Assembly (NCBI RefSeq): GCF_018861315.1
Contig: NZ_JAHLDL010000005.1
Location: forward strand, 62,001 to 126,000
DNA: 64,000 nt
Reading direction: 5' to 3'
Source of the DNA: Clostridium bowmanii
GTDB lineage: Bacteria; Bacillota; Clostridia; Clostridiales; Clostridiaceae
Part shown: positions 17,853 through 25,684 of the stretch, in pieces
Numbering within the stretch: position 1 is the first letter of the stretch
Layout of the letters: each line of letters opens with the position of its first letter
Notes under the pieces: generated by a model
Seen by the model: only the letters and a program-made list of their open reading frames with translations
Databases searched by the model: none
Told to the model about the DNA's origin: nothing
Made by a program: the position numbers and the translations under genes

Positions 17853-18704
17853 ATGGTAGAAACTTTTATACCTAAAAGTAAGGAAGAAGCTCTAAGATTT
17901 TTAAACAATAGAAAATGCACAATTTTAGCTGGTGGTACAGATTTAGTAGTAAAAGCAAAGAAATGGTCAGAAAGCCTGCATGAATTTGATTGTGATGTTA
18001 TCCTCATAAAACATTTAAAAGAACTCAAAAACATTAAGATAGATGAGAAATACATTTCAATTGGAGCTGCATGTACACTTGCTGAATTAGAAACAAATAT
18101 ATTAATACCTAAATATTTTAAAGAAGTAATATTGTCCATTGGATCACCAGGAATTAGAAATGCTGCAACTATAGGAGGAAATATATGCAATCCCTTAGAA
18201 GCAGGAGATATATTACCGCTTTTATATGCTTTAGATGCTACATTAGTAGTAGAAAGCTTAAATGAAATAAGAGAAATAGAATTAGTGAATTTTGTGCTAC
18301 AACCCGGCAAAAAAGATTTAAAAGCACAGGAGCTTTTAGTAGAAATTAGAATTCCTATAAATAATCCCATGTTATTCTACTACAGGAAAGTAGGAACAAG
18401 AAAATCTACAGCACTTACAAAAGCATCCTTTATAGGATTTTATACTTTGGAACATGAGAGAATTGTAGATGTGAGAATGGCTTTTGTGGCAGTGGGGTCA
18501 AGGTCAGTGAGGTCCAGGGAACTTGAGGATAGGCTTAAGGGACTTAATAAGGGAGAGCTTAAAAGTATAATAGAAAATATAAAGGAAGAATATTTTAAAA
18601 TTATAATACCCATAAGCAATGATGAGAAGTCTATAGTTGATTATAGAAAGTGTGTTTGCTTGAATTTGATGGGAGAGTTTTTGGAAAATATTCATACAAA
18701 ATAA
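17853..18704 (+). CDS. Orphan FAD-binding molybdenum hydroxylase subunit
   Basis: A 283-residue FAD-binding subunit of the molybdenum hydroxylase type. TILAGGTDLVV near residue 28 and GIRNAATIGGNICNPLEAGD near residues 107-126 are the two FAD loops. It stands alone, without adjacent Fe-S or Mo subunits. Proteins of this kind accompany the large single-chain selenium-dependent xanthine dehydrogenases, so it may serve the enzyme cut by the start of the window (inference). It is preceded by AGAAGGGGGAAGG and followed, 47 bases later, by the sigma-54 activator. The protein diverges strongly from the other FAD subunit here, so this is not a recent duplication. Confidence 0.85.
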   Translation: MVETFIPKSKEEALRFLNNRKCTILAGGTDLVVKAKKWSESLHEFDCDVILIKHLKELKNIKIDEKYISIGAACTLAELETNILIPKYFKEVILSIGSPGIRNAATIGGNICNPLEAGDILPLLYALDATLVVESLNEIREIELVNFVLQPGKKDLKAQELLVEIRIPINNPMLFYYRKVGTRKSTALTKASFIGFYTLEHERIVDVRMAFVAVGSRSVRSRELEDRLKGLNKGELKSIIENIKEEYFKIIIPISNDEKSIVDYRKCVCLNLMGEFLENIHTK

Positions 18705-18751
18705 TAGAGGAATTTTCTGCATTTTGGCACAGTAAATAAGAAGGTGAAAGA

Positions 18752-20443
18752 ATGAAAAAATTAGTTTTAATTGCCGGCACATCCCAAACAAAGGTATTTT
18801 TGCATAGTCAGCTTAAAGAATATTTTTCTGATATCGCATCTATAAAGAGTTATGCAATTGACGAGGGCATTGACGAAGAAATCTGGGGGGATTTGTTTAT
18901 TTTTTCTAGTGAGTTGGTGCTTAAAGAAATATCTTTTGAGATAAAGAAAGATATTCCTATTGTTATTGCAAATAGAACTATTAACTATAGCAATATTGAC
19001 AAGCTTTTATTTTTACCAAGTGGATGCAAAGTGATTTTTGTCAATGATGTAGCGGAAACCACCTATGGTTGTATAGATATTCTAATGGGTCTAGGAATAG
19101 ATCATATCAAATATATACCCTATTATCCAGGTATAAAAAGTTATCAACATTGTGATATAGCAGTAACTCCTGGAGAGGTAGATAAGGTTCCAAAAGGAAT
19201 ACAAACAATAGTTGATATAGGGTCTAGACCTTTTGATATGAGCACCTTGTTTGAAATTATGTATAAAATAGATTGTGTAGATGGCAGAGCAACGGATATT
19301 TCGCTTAGATATGTTAAAAAAATTATAGAACTTAGCAAGAATTTAATGGTGAAAAACAAAGAAATGCTTGAGTTTGAAAAACATATAGAAAATGTTTTGA
19401 TTCAAAAAAGATATTTTGCAAAGTACACCTTTGACCACATTATTGGAGTCAGTGAATGTATTAAAAATGCTAAAAGCATTGGAAAAAAACTTGCTAAAAC
19501 AGATTTAGCAGTATTAATTCATGGAGAAAGTGGAACTGGAAAAGAACTTTTTGCTTCTGCTATTCATAATGCTTCTAAAAGGAAAAATGGCCCGTTTATT
19601 GCACTTAACTTTAGCGCGCTACCGGAGAATTTAGTGGAAAGTGAGCTTTTTGGTTATGAAGAGGGTTCTTTTACAGGAGCTAAAAAAGGTGGCAAGATGG
19701 GAATATTTGAACAAGCTAGTGGTGGAACTATTTTTTTGGATGAGATTGGAGATGCTCCTTTAGCAGTTCAAGCAAGACTCTTAAGGGTTCTACAAGAAAA
19801 AGAAATTATGAGAGTGGGGGGGAATCGGATACTTTCCTTAGATATAAGAATTGTATCCGCAACCAATAAAAACTTACTAAAACGGATAGAAGAGGGAAAG
19901 TTTCGGGAAGATTTGTACTATAGATTAAAAATAGGATATATAGAGATTCCACCACTACGTAGCAGAAAGGTTGATATTTTACCTATTGCAAGAAATTTTA
20001 TAAAAAACAACAAGGAAAAACTGGAGTTTGGGGAAAGTTTTATAGAAATGATAGAATCGCAAGATTGGTACGGGAACATTCGTGAACTTTTAAATGCAGT
20101 AGAGTATGCAATTGCATTAAGAGAGGAAGATAAATTACAAGCATTGGATTTGCCTTTAGATGTTCAAAAAAGATGCTGTTTTGAAGTGAAACAAAAAACA
20201 GATTTGTCTGAGGAAATGGGAAGTATTTTATTGGAGATCTTTAGATTGCAGAAAGAAGGAATCTTAGTAGGAAGAAGAAAGCTCTCAGAAGTGATTTCAT
20301 CTAAAGGAAATTTGGTTACAGAACAAGCCATGAGGAGTAAATTGAATCATCTTGAAAAGAATGGATTTATTACAAAGGGAAGAGGAAAAGTGGGAACTCA
20401 ATTAACGGAAAAAGGTGAACAACTTCTAGGTAAAAATATATAA
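18752..20443 (+). CDS. Sigma-54-dependent transcriptional activator with non-Fis C-terminus
   Basis: A 563-residue enhancer-binding protein. Residues 1-220 form a sensor region that resembles no receiver domain. A linker helix is followed by the AAA+ domain with GESGTGKELFA (Walker A), FGYEEGSFTGAKKGG (the sigma-54 contact loop, GSFTGA instead of GAFTGA), TIFLDEIGDAP (Walker B) and NWYGN-type sensor II (QDWYGNIREL). The C-terminus lacks a Fis-type helix-turn-helix. It ends instead in what looks like a winged helix (LVGRRKLSEVI...EQAMRSKLNHLEKNGFI). A candidate sigma-54 promoter lies between this gene and iadA, its most likely target. Confidence 0.9.
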   Translation: MKKLVLIAGTSQTKVFLHSQLKEYFSDIASIKSYAIDEGIDEEIWGDLFIFSSELVLKEISFEIKKDIPIVIANRTINYSNIDKLLFLPSGCKVIFVNDVAETTYGCIDILMGLGIDHIKYIPYYPGIKSYQHCDIAVTPGEVDKVPKGIQTIVDIGSRPFDMSTLFEIMYKIDCVDGRATDISLRYVKKIIELSKNLMVKNKEMLEFEKHIENVLIQKRYFAKYTFDHIIGVSECIKNAKSIGKKLAKTDLAVLIHGESGTGKELFASAIHNASKRKNGPFIALNFSALPENLVESELFGYEEGSFTGAKKGGKMGIFEQASGGTIFLDEIGDAPLAVQARLLRVLQEKEIMRVGGNRILSLDIRIVSATNKNLLKRIEEGKFREDLYYRLKIGYIEIPPLRSRKVDILPIARNFIKNNKEKLEFGESFIEMIESQDWYGNIRELLNAVEYAIALREEDKLQALDLPLDVQKRCCFEVKQKTDLSEEMGSILLEIFRLQKEGILVGRRKLSEVISSKGNLVTEQAMRSKLNHLEKNGFITKGRGKVGTQLTEKGEQLLGKNI

Positions 20444-20487
20444 TGGTGATGCTAATGGTTAATGATTTTAACCAGTAGCATCACCAT
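20442..20487. promoter_or_regulatory. Long palindrome between activator gene and sigma-54 promoter
   Basis: ATGGTGATGCTA and TAGCATCACCAT pair perfectly, and inside them TGGTTAA pairs with TTAACCA; only a one-base bulge-like mismatch separates the two stems. No T-tract follows, so this is a weak terminator. It lies about 40-85 bases upstream of the -24 element, where an activator site would be expected, and could be the binding site of the upstream activator. Confidence 0.5.
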
Positions 20488-20508
20488 CAAGAACATAAAG
20501 TGTTGTAA

Positions 20509-20543
20509 AAAGCAAGTTCCTGCATTGGCATGGAACTTGCTTT
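20509..20543 (+). promoter_or_regulatory. Candidate sigma-54 (-24/-12) promoter embedded in a perfect 12-bp inverted repeat
   Basis: TTGGCATG-GAAC-TTGCT (20525-20541) matches TTGGCACG-N4-TTGCA, with GG and GC twelve bases apart. The same bases form part of a perfect inverted repeat, AAAGCAAGTTCC (20509-20520) with GGAACTTGCTTT (20532-20543). The hairpin could instead be a terminator of the activator gene; the T-tract is poor. The neighbouring sigma-54 activator supports the promoter reading. Confidence 0.6.
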
Positions 20544-20594
20544 ACTTATATTTGGAAGAAGATTTAGAACTTTCAAACTACAAGGAGGCAAATA

Positions 20595-21770
20595 ATGATT
20601 ACAGTAATTAAAAATGGAGAAGTATATGCACCTAAGTATTTAGGAAAAAAGGATGTAGTAATCGCAGGAGGAGTAATTGAGGGTATATATGATGCTATTG
20701 ATGTGCCGGAAAACTTTGGAAATATAAAGGTAATTGAGGCAAAGGGAAAAATGGTATTACCTGGTTTTATAGATTCACATGTACATATTTTAGGTGGGGG
20801 TGGTGAAGGTAGTTTTAAAACTCGAACGCCAGAGATACAATTGTCTGAAATTCTTTCAGGTGGAATTACAACAGTAGTAGGATGTTTAGGTACGGATGGG
20901 GTATGTAGGGATATGAATAGTCTGTTTGCAAAATCTAGAGCCTTAGAAGAAGAAGGAATTACTACGTATATATATACAGGAGCTTATGACATTCCTGTGA
21001 AAACAATTACAGAAAATTGTAAAACAGACGTTATTTTAATAGATAAAGTAATTGGCGTTGGAGAGATAGCATTATCAGATCATAGATCAACGCAACCTAC
21101 CTTTGAACAGTTTGCAAATGTAGTGGCACTAGCTAGAGTGGGAGGAATGCTTTCTGGTAAAGCTGGAGTTGTAAATGTCCACATTGGAGATGGGAAAAGA
21201 AGATTAGAATATCTCCATCGGTTAGTGGAGGAAACAGAAATACCAATAAAACAGGTAATTCCTACTCATATAAACAGAAGCATAAAAGTTTTTGAGGCTG
21301 GGGTTGTGTTTGCAAAACTTGGTGGTATTGTAGATTTAACAACAAGTTCGGATCCAGATTTTTTAGAGGAAGATGAAGTAAAAGCTAGTACAGGGTTAAA
21401 GATGTTATTAGAACGGGGAATCCCTGTGGAGCAAATTTCATTTTCTTCAGATGGACAGGGAAGTATGCCTATTTTTAATGAAAAAAGAGAATTTACGGGT
21501 CTTGGTGTTGGGTCTGTAAAATCATTGTATAGAGAAGTAAAGGATGCAGTTTTAAAAGATGGTGTTAATTTTGAAGATGCTATTAAAGTTATAACTTCTA
21601 ATGTGGCAGACAATTTAAAATTATTTAATAAAGGGAAAATTCAAGAAGGAAGGGATGGGGATATAGTTATTATTGATAATGAAAGTCTGGATATTCAATA
21701 TGTTTTGGCAAAGGGAAGGGAAATGGTGTCCCAGGGACAGGTAATTGTAAAAGGAATTTTTGAGAAATAG
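20595..21770 (+). CDS. iadA: Isoaspartyl dipeptidase
   Basis: A 391-residue amidohydrolase that cleaves beta-aspartyl dipeptides left by protein turnover. Metal and catalytic residues of IadA are visible: GFIDSHVHILGGGGEG (HxH), the bridging carbamylated-lysine candidate in ILIDKVIGVGEIAL, VNVHIGDG and IPTHINRS (His ligands) and SSDGQGSMP (catalytic Asp). The length matches IadA. AAGGAGG precedes the ATG. It lies downstream of the sigma-54 promoter candidate and 59 bases upstream of a YfcC transporter, which together suggest uptake and hydrolysis of a peptide or amino-acid substrate under the activator's control. Confidence 0.92.
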   Translation: MITVIKNGEVYAPKYLGKKDVVIAGGVIEGIYDAIDVPENFGNIKVIEAKGKMVLPGFIDSHVHILGGGGEGSFKTRTPEIQLSEILSGGITTVVGCLGTDGVCRDMNSLFAKSRALEEEGITTYIYTGAYDIPVKTITENCKTDVILIDKVIGVGEIALSDHRSTQPTFEQFANVVALARVGGMLSGKAGVVNVHIGDGKRRLEYLHRLVEETEIPIKQVIPTHINRSIKVFEAGVVFAKLGGIVDLTTSSDPDFLEEDEVKASTGLKMLLERGIPVEQISFSSDGQGSMPIFNEKREFTGLGVGSVKSLYREVKDAVLKDGVNFEDAIKVITSNVADNLKLFNKGKIQEGRDGDIVIIDNESLDIQYVLAKGREMVSQGQVIVKGIFEK

Positions 21771-21829
21771 ACTTTTGATTTTCACATAAATTAACTTAAT
21801 TATTTAATATTAAATTTAGGGGGGAAATA

Positions 21830-23263
21830 ATGAAAAAAAGTAGAATACCACATACCTATATACTAATTTTTTCTATTATTGTATTTATGGCGATTTTAAC
21901 TTGGATCATTCCTAGTGGTCAATTTAACACAGAAGAAAAAGCAGGAAAAACTGTTCCTATAGCTGGCACCTATCAAAATATAAACAAAGTTACTACGGAC
22001 AAAGATGGGAAAGTAACAGATGTACGTCAAGGTGTAAAAGGCATATTAATGGCACCAATAAGAGGTGGAAAAGCAGCGGCAGAAGTGCTTGTGTTTGTTC
22101 TAATTATTGGAGGATCTTTTGGAATTATATCTAAATCTGGTGCTATTGAAGCAGGACTTGCAAAGACGGTGAGAACTCTTGAAGGCAAGGATTTACTAAT
22201 CATTCCAGTAGCCATGATTTTGTTTGGCCTTGGGGGCACTACCTTTGGAATGTGCGAGGAAACCATTCCCTTTTACATGGTATTTATTCCTCTGATGATG
22301 TCATTGGGTTATGATTCCATAACGGGGTTTATGACTGTATCTCTAGCAGCAGCAGCTGGAACGGCAGCATCCACAACTAATCCTTTTTCGGTTGGAATAG
22401 CACAAGGAATCGCAGAACTTGCACCAGGCTCTGGTGTTAGTTTTAGGTGGATTCAATGGGTGATTTTCATGGCCTTTGTGATTACTTTCGTAATGTGGTA
22501 TGCACATAGAGTCAAAAAAAATCCGGAAAAGTCACCCATGTTCCAATTGGATAAAGAAAATAAAGCATATTTCTTAGGAAACGCAGGAGATGCAGACAAA
22601 AAAGAATTTAAATGGAATCATGCATTAGTGCTTTTAGGATTTGCATTTGGTATTATGCTTATGATTTATGGAGTTAAAAAGTGGGAGTGGTATATAGAAG
22701 AAATATCTATGATATTCTTTGGAATTGCTTTGTTTGCAGCAATTATTACTATGATAGCTAAAGAAGCAGGGCAAAAGGAAATAGCAGACTCTTTTGTTCA
22801 AGGATGTAAAGATTTAACTTCTGCAGCTGTAGTTATAGGACTAGCAAGAGGTATCCTTGTTGTAGCACAAGATGGTAAAATTATTGATACTATATTGAAT
22901 ACACTAGCTAACACTTTGAGTGGGCTTCCTAAAGGGATATTTACAAGTCTTATGCTTTTAGTACAAAATGCTATTGCATTCCTAGTTCCATCTTCTTCGG
23001 GACAGGCCGCCTTAACTATTCCAGTTATGGCTCCACTAGGCGATTTAGTGAATGTAAACAGACAGGTAGTAGTAACTGCATATCAATATGGAACAGGTTT
23101 ATCAAATATGATTACACCAACATCAGGAACTCTAATGGCAGCACTTGGAATAGCAAGAATTCCATGGAATAAATATGTGAAATTCATACTTCCGCTTGTA
23201 GCCGTATTATGGGTAATAGCAGCTATTTTCTTAATAGTTGGATTGGGAATTAGTGCAGTTTAA
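21830..23263 (+). CDS. YfcC-family membrane transporter
   Basis: A 477-residue polytopic membrane protein of the YfcC/ArcD-like anion transporter group. It starts with a short basic tail and a first helix, IPHTYILIFSIIVFMAILTWIIPSG, a typical family opening. GGTTFGMCEETIPFYMVF, AAAGTAASTTNPFSVGIAQ and VPSSSGQAALTIPVMAPLGD are the conserved re-entrant or substrate segments. About 11-12 hydrophobic segments are present. The family moves amino acids or peptides, but individual substrates are mostly untested. Co-transcription with iadA suggests a beta-aspartyl peptide or an aspartate-type substrate (inference). A strong terminator follows. Confidence 0.85.
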   Translation: MKKSRIPHTYILIFSIIVFMAILTWIIPSGQFNTEEKAGKTVPIAGTYQNINKVTTDKDGKVTDVRQGVKGILMAPIRGGKAAAEVLVFVLIIGGSFGIISKSGAIEAGLAKTVRTLEGKDLLIIPVAMILFGLGGTTFGMCEETIPFYMVFIPLMMSLGYDSITGFMTVSLAAAAGTAASTTNPFSVGIAQGIAELAPGSGVSFRWIQWVIFMAFVITFVMWYAHRVKKNPEKSPMFQLDKENKAYFLGNAGDADKKEFKWNHALVLLGFAFGIMLMIYGVKKWEWYIEEISMIFFGIALFAAIITMIAKEAGQKEIADSFVQGCKDLTSAAVVIGLARGILVVAQDGKIIDTILNTLANTLSGLPKGIFTSLMLLVQNAIAFLVPSSSGQAALTIPVMAPLGDLVNVNRQVVVTAYQYGTGLSNMITPTSGTLMAALGIARIPWNKYVKFILPLVAVLWVIAAIFLIVGLGISAV

Positions 23264-23280
23264 AATATATAAAGTTTTTG

Positions 23281-23335
23281 AATAACCCCGGTAATTACTA
23301 GAATAAGTTAGTAGTTACTGGGGTTATTTTTGTTG
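23281..23335 (+). terminator. Strong terminator after the YfcC gene
   Basis: AATAACCCCGGTAATTACTA pairs with TAGTAGTTACTGGGGTTATT with only one or two mismatches, followed by TTTTTGTT. Confidence 0.85.
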
Positions 23336-23340
23336 AAAAA

Positions 23341-23388
23341 GGTATTAGTCACATTCCACTTACCATGTGGATGACACCTTTTTTTAGG
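23341..23388 (+). terminator. Second hairpin with T7 tract
   Basis: GGTATTAGTCACAT pairs with ATGTGGATGACACC (two mismatches and two G-U pairs), then TTTTTTT. It may be a back-up terminator or the remains of an older transcription unit. Confidence 0.5.
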
Positions 23389-23598
23389 AAAAGTAAGCAA
23401 ATGGGACATTCCCATATCTATGAAATTATGATTATCGTTTACTAAGGATTAATCTTCAATGTTTCGCTTTTGACTACTGGGTCAAACAATGTTATACCTA
23501 AATGGACTAGTTGTTATGGGTATGATGTGTATAAGTAATTATTGGTAAAGTATGTTTAATATTTGTATCATTAATATTTAATTAAGGAGTGATATATT

Positions 23599-23691
23599 TT
23601 GGTTGCTGATAAACTGTTTTATAAAACACTATTAAAAAATATGTTTTCCGATTCATTTGAACTTGTATTTTGGGAGAGAGTACATGTATAA
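23599..23691 (+). pseudogene. N-terminal stub of a methyltransferase-like gene (possibly cyclopropane-fatty-acid synthase family)
   Basis: A good ribosome site (AAGGAGTGATA) precedes a TTG start, and 30 codons read VADKLFYKTLLKNMFSDSFE and on to a TAA at 23689. The opening resembles the N-terminus of clostridial cyclopropane-fatty-acid-synthase-type methyltransferases from memory, with nothing of the catalytic domain left. It could instead be a short leader peptide. The surrounding 500 bp hold no other gene. Confidence 0.35.
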
Positions 23692-23778
23692 ATAAGTAGA
23701 ATTTTTATAATCATAAATAATAAGATTACATTCCTGAGTTTTGTGAAACAAAATAATTTATAACAAGTAGGTGAAATA

Positions 23779-24132
23779 ATGAAGTACTTAAGACAATTGA
23801 TGATTATTTTGATTCCATACCTTATTGGTACAGTATTACAATTAACATTTAATTTGCCGATTCCAGGATCAGTTATTGGACTTGTTTTATTGTTCTTAGG
23901 ACTAGAAGTAGGAATAATTAAAGTTGAAATGATAGAAGAACTTTGCGAGTTTCTTCTATCAAACATGTCATTTTTCTTTATACCTGCGGGGGTAGGCCTA
24001 ATGACGGCCTTTGGCGTGCTAAAAGGAAAATGGATACCATTTCTCATTATAGTTGTTATTTCCACGTGTTTAGTTTGGATTGTAACAGTATTCGTAGTTA
24101 AATTTCTAAGGAGCGGGCGTAAATATGAATGA
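23779..24132 (+). CDS. lrgA: CidA/LrgA-family holin-like membrane protein
   Basis: A 117-residue protein with four hydrophobic segments. NLPIPGSVIGLVLLFLGLE near residue 30 and FFIPAGVGLM near residue 72 are the family signatures. LrgA/CidA proteins act with LrgB/CidB in membrane permeability, autolysis control or export of small metabolites such as pyruvate. The reading frame overlaps lrgB by eight bases, so they are coupled. AGGTGA precedes the ATG. Pyruvate carboxylase two genes downstream is consistent with, but does not prove, a link to pyruvate. Confidence 0.88.
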   Translation: MKYLRQLMIILIPYLIGTVLQLTFNLPIPGSVIGLVLLFLGLEVGIIKVEMIEELCEFLLSNMSFFFIPAGVGLMTAFGVLKGKWIPFLIIVVISTCLVWIVTVFVVKFLRSGRKYE

Positions 24133-24829
24133 GTTAATTAGTTCACCAGTTTTTGGTGTAGTAGCATCTCTTATGGCTTATGAAATTGGAATTTACATAA
24201 AGAAGAAAGGGAAACTTTCAATTTTCAATCCACTTATGATAGCCATTATTATACTAATATTTTTTCTTACAAAGTTTCATATTAAATATGAAGAGTACAA
24301 TAAGGGAGGTCAAATAATTTCCTTTTTCTTATTTCCTGCAACGGTGGCATTAGCACTACCCATGTATAAGAAATTTGCACTATTTAAGAAAAATGCTATT
24401 GCAATACTTATAGGAATTTTTAGTGGTGCTATTGTAGGTTTTTTATGTGTGGTATTTCTTTCGAAAGTATTTGGATTTGACCATGTGCTTATTGAATCAT
24501 TGTTACCTAAGTCTATAACAACACCTATAGGAATTGCATTATCAAATCAGTTAGGTGGAATTTCATCAATTACAGTTGTAGGTATAATAATCACAGGGAT
24601 TATAGGTTCAATTGGTGGACCACTTTTATATAATGTATTTAAAATTAATGATAGTGTCGCGCTTGGAATTGCTATGGGTGCTTCTTCCCACGCACTAGGC
24701 ACTGCAAGGGCTATGGAAATAGGTGAAACAGAGGGAGCAATGAGTGGCATAACTATGGCTATTTCAGGTATTGTTGCTGTTCTTTTATATCCAACTTTAT
24801 GGAGATTGTTTCTTATGTTCTTAAAATAA
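24125..24829 (+). CDS. lrgB: LrgB/CidB-family membrane protein
   Basis: A 234-residue polytopic protein with about six or seven membrane helices. It begins with SPVFGVVASLMAYEIG and carries LLPKSITTPIGIALS and GASSHALGTARAMEIGETEGAMSG near residues 185-208, the most conserved part of LrgB. It overlaps lrgA. Together they form the usual two-gene unit; no LytSR-type regulator is adjacent. Confidence 0.9.
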   Translation: MNELISSPVFGVVASLMAYEIGIYIKKKGKLSIFNPLMIAIIILIFFLTKFHIKYEEYNKGGQIISFFLFPATVALALPMYKKFALFKKNAIAILIGIFSGAIVGFLCVVFLSKVFGFDHVLIESLLPKSITTPIGIALSNQLGGISSITVVGIIITGIIGSIGGPLLYNVFKINDSVALGIAMGASSHALGTARAMEIGETEGAMSGITMAISGIVAVLLYPTLWRLFLMFLK

Positions 24830-24907
24830 TTTTTTGAAGTATATTATATTTTTTGGAGAATTTAATTGTACCTATAAATATAATGTACCTAATTAAGGAG
24901 GTAGTTT

Positions 24908-25474
24908 ATGGAAAAAAATGGAGCCATAGGTCCACTAAATAAGTTGTTTAATTCAATAGATAATCTATTGTCTGACGAGAAAGAGCAAAAATTGAGAAGC
25001 AAATTGGGAAAAGAAATACGAAAGTGTATTTTTACAGATGATATAATTGAAAAATTAAATGAAAATGATTTTTCAGGTCTAGTTGAAGAAGAACAGAAAA
25101 TAATTGTGCTTTTTTCTATGATATTTCCCATTTTTGTTGAGAAAAATGATGTTATTTTTAGGTTGTATAAGCATAAAGTTGAAGTCGATTTATCAGAGGA
25201 AATGAGTGATAGGTATATTTATATGTTTTCAGATGGTAGGCTTACATCAGGTTTATTTCAATGTTTTAAGCTTTATGACGATGAATATGTTTATGGAATC
25301 AAAAAAATAATAAACATCATCCCAAGATTTAAACAAACTATAGTGGAGGAACTAGAAAATTTAGACAAAAATGAAAAGCTACAAAAACAAAAGATGGGAA
25401 CCTATAAGGATAGAGAAATAATAGCTAAGAAGAATTTTAATGTATTATTGGAGACCTTAAATGAATTGAAATAA
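24908..25474 (+). CDS. Hypothetical protein, 188 residues
   Basis: I do not recognise this gene. It encodes a soluble, charged protein (many Lys, Glu and Asp) without signal peptide or membrane helix. AAGGAGGT lies eight bases before the ATG, so it is clearly translated. The middle is mixed (IIVLFSMIFPIFVEKNDVIFRLYKHKVEVDLS in two parts), followed by an alpha-helical, lysine-rich C-terminal third. It lies 79 bases after lrgB and before pyruvate carboxylase, with a hairpin terminator downstream. Confidence 0.7.
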   Translation: MEKNGAIGPLNKLFNSIDNLLSDEKEQKLRSKLGKEIRKCIFTDDIIEKLNENDFSGLVEEEQKIIVLFSMIFPIFVEKNDVIFRLYKHKVEVDLSEEMSDRYIYMFSDGRLTSGLFQCFKLYDDEYVYGIKKIINIIPRFKQTIVEELENLDKNEKLQKQKMGTYKDREIIAKKNFNVLLETLNELK

Positions 25475-25511
25475 GGTGTCACACACGTGGCAAGTGGCAT
25501 GTTAAATAAGG

Positions 25512-25552
25512 GCTGTCTACATGGCAAATGGCATGTGGATAGCTTTTCTTAT
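25512..25552 (+). terminator. Terminator after the 188-residue gene
   Basis: GCTGTCTACATG pairs with CATGTGGATAGC around GCAAATGG, followed by TTTTCTTATTTT. Just upstream is a related GTGTCACACACGTGGCA motif. Confidence 0.65.
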
Positions 25553-25684
25553 TTTGAATATAATTCCAAAAAAATGACGCAGAATATAAAATAAAATTGC
25601 ATTTTTGTTGAAAATCCTGTATTCTTGTTGTAGTGAATAATGAATAATAAAGAGCACAAAAGCTTAATACAGGAGGGAACAACT

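Noticed and set aside
24547-24750. Minus-strand frame inside lrgB
   Set aside because: Antisense to the most conserved part of LrgB.
25474-25560. GTGTCA/GTGGCA-containing repeats (also at 17612, 23360 and 29117) as one dispersed repeat family
   Set aside because: They share only short words and each fits a local hairpin or terminator; alignment by eye does not support a single element.
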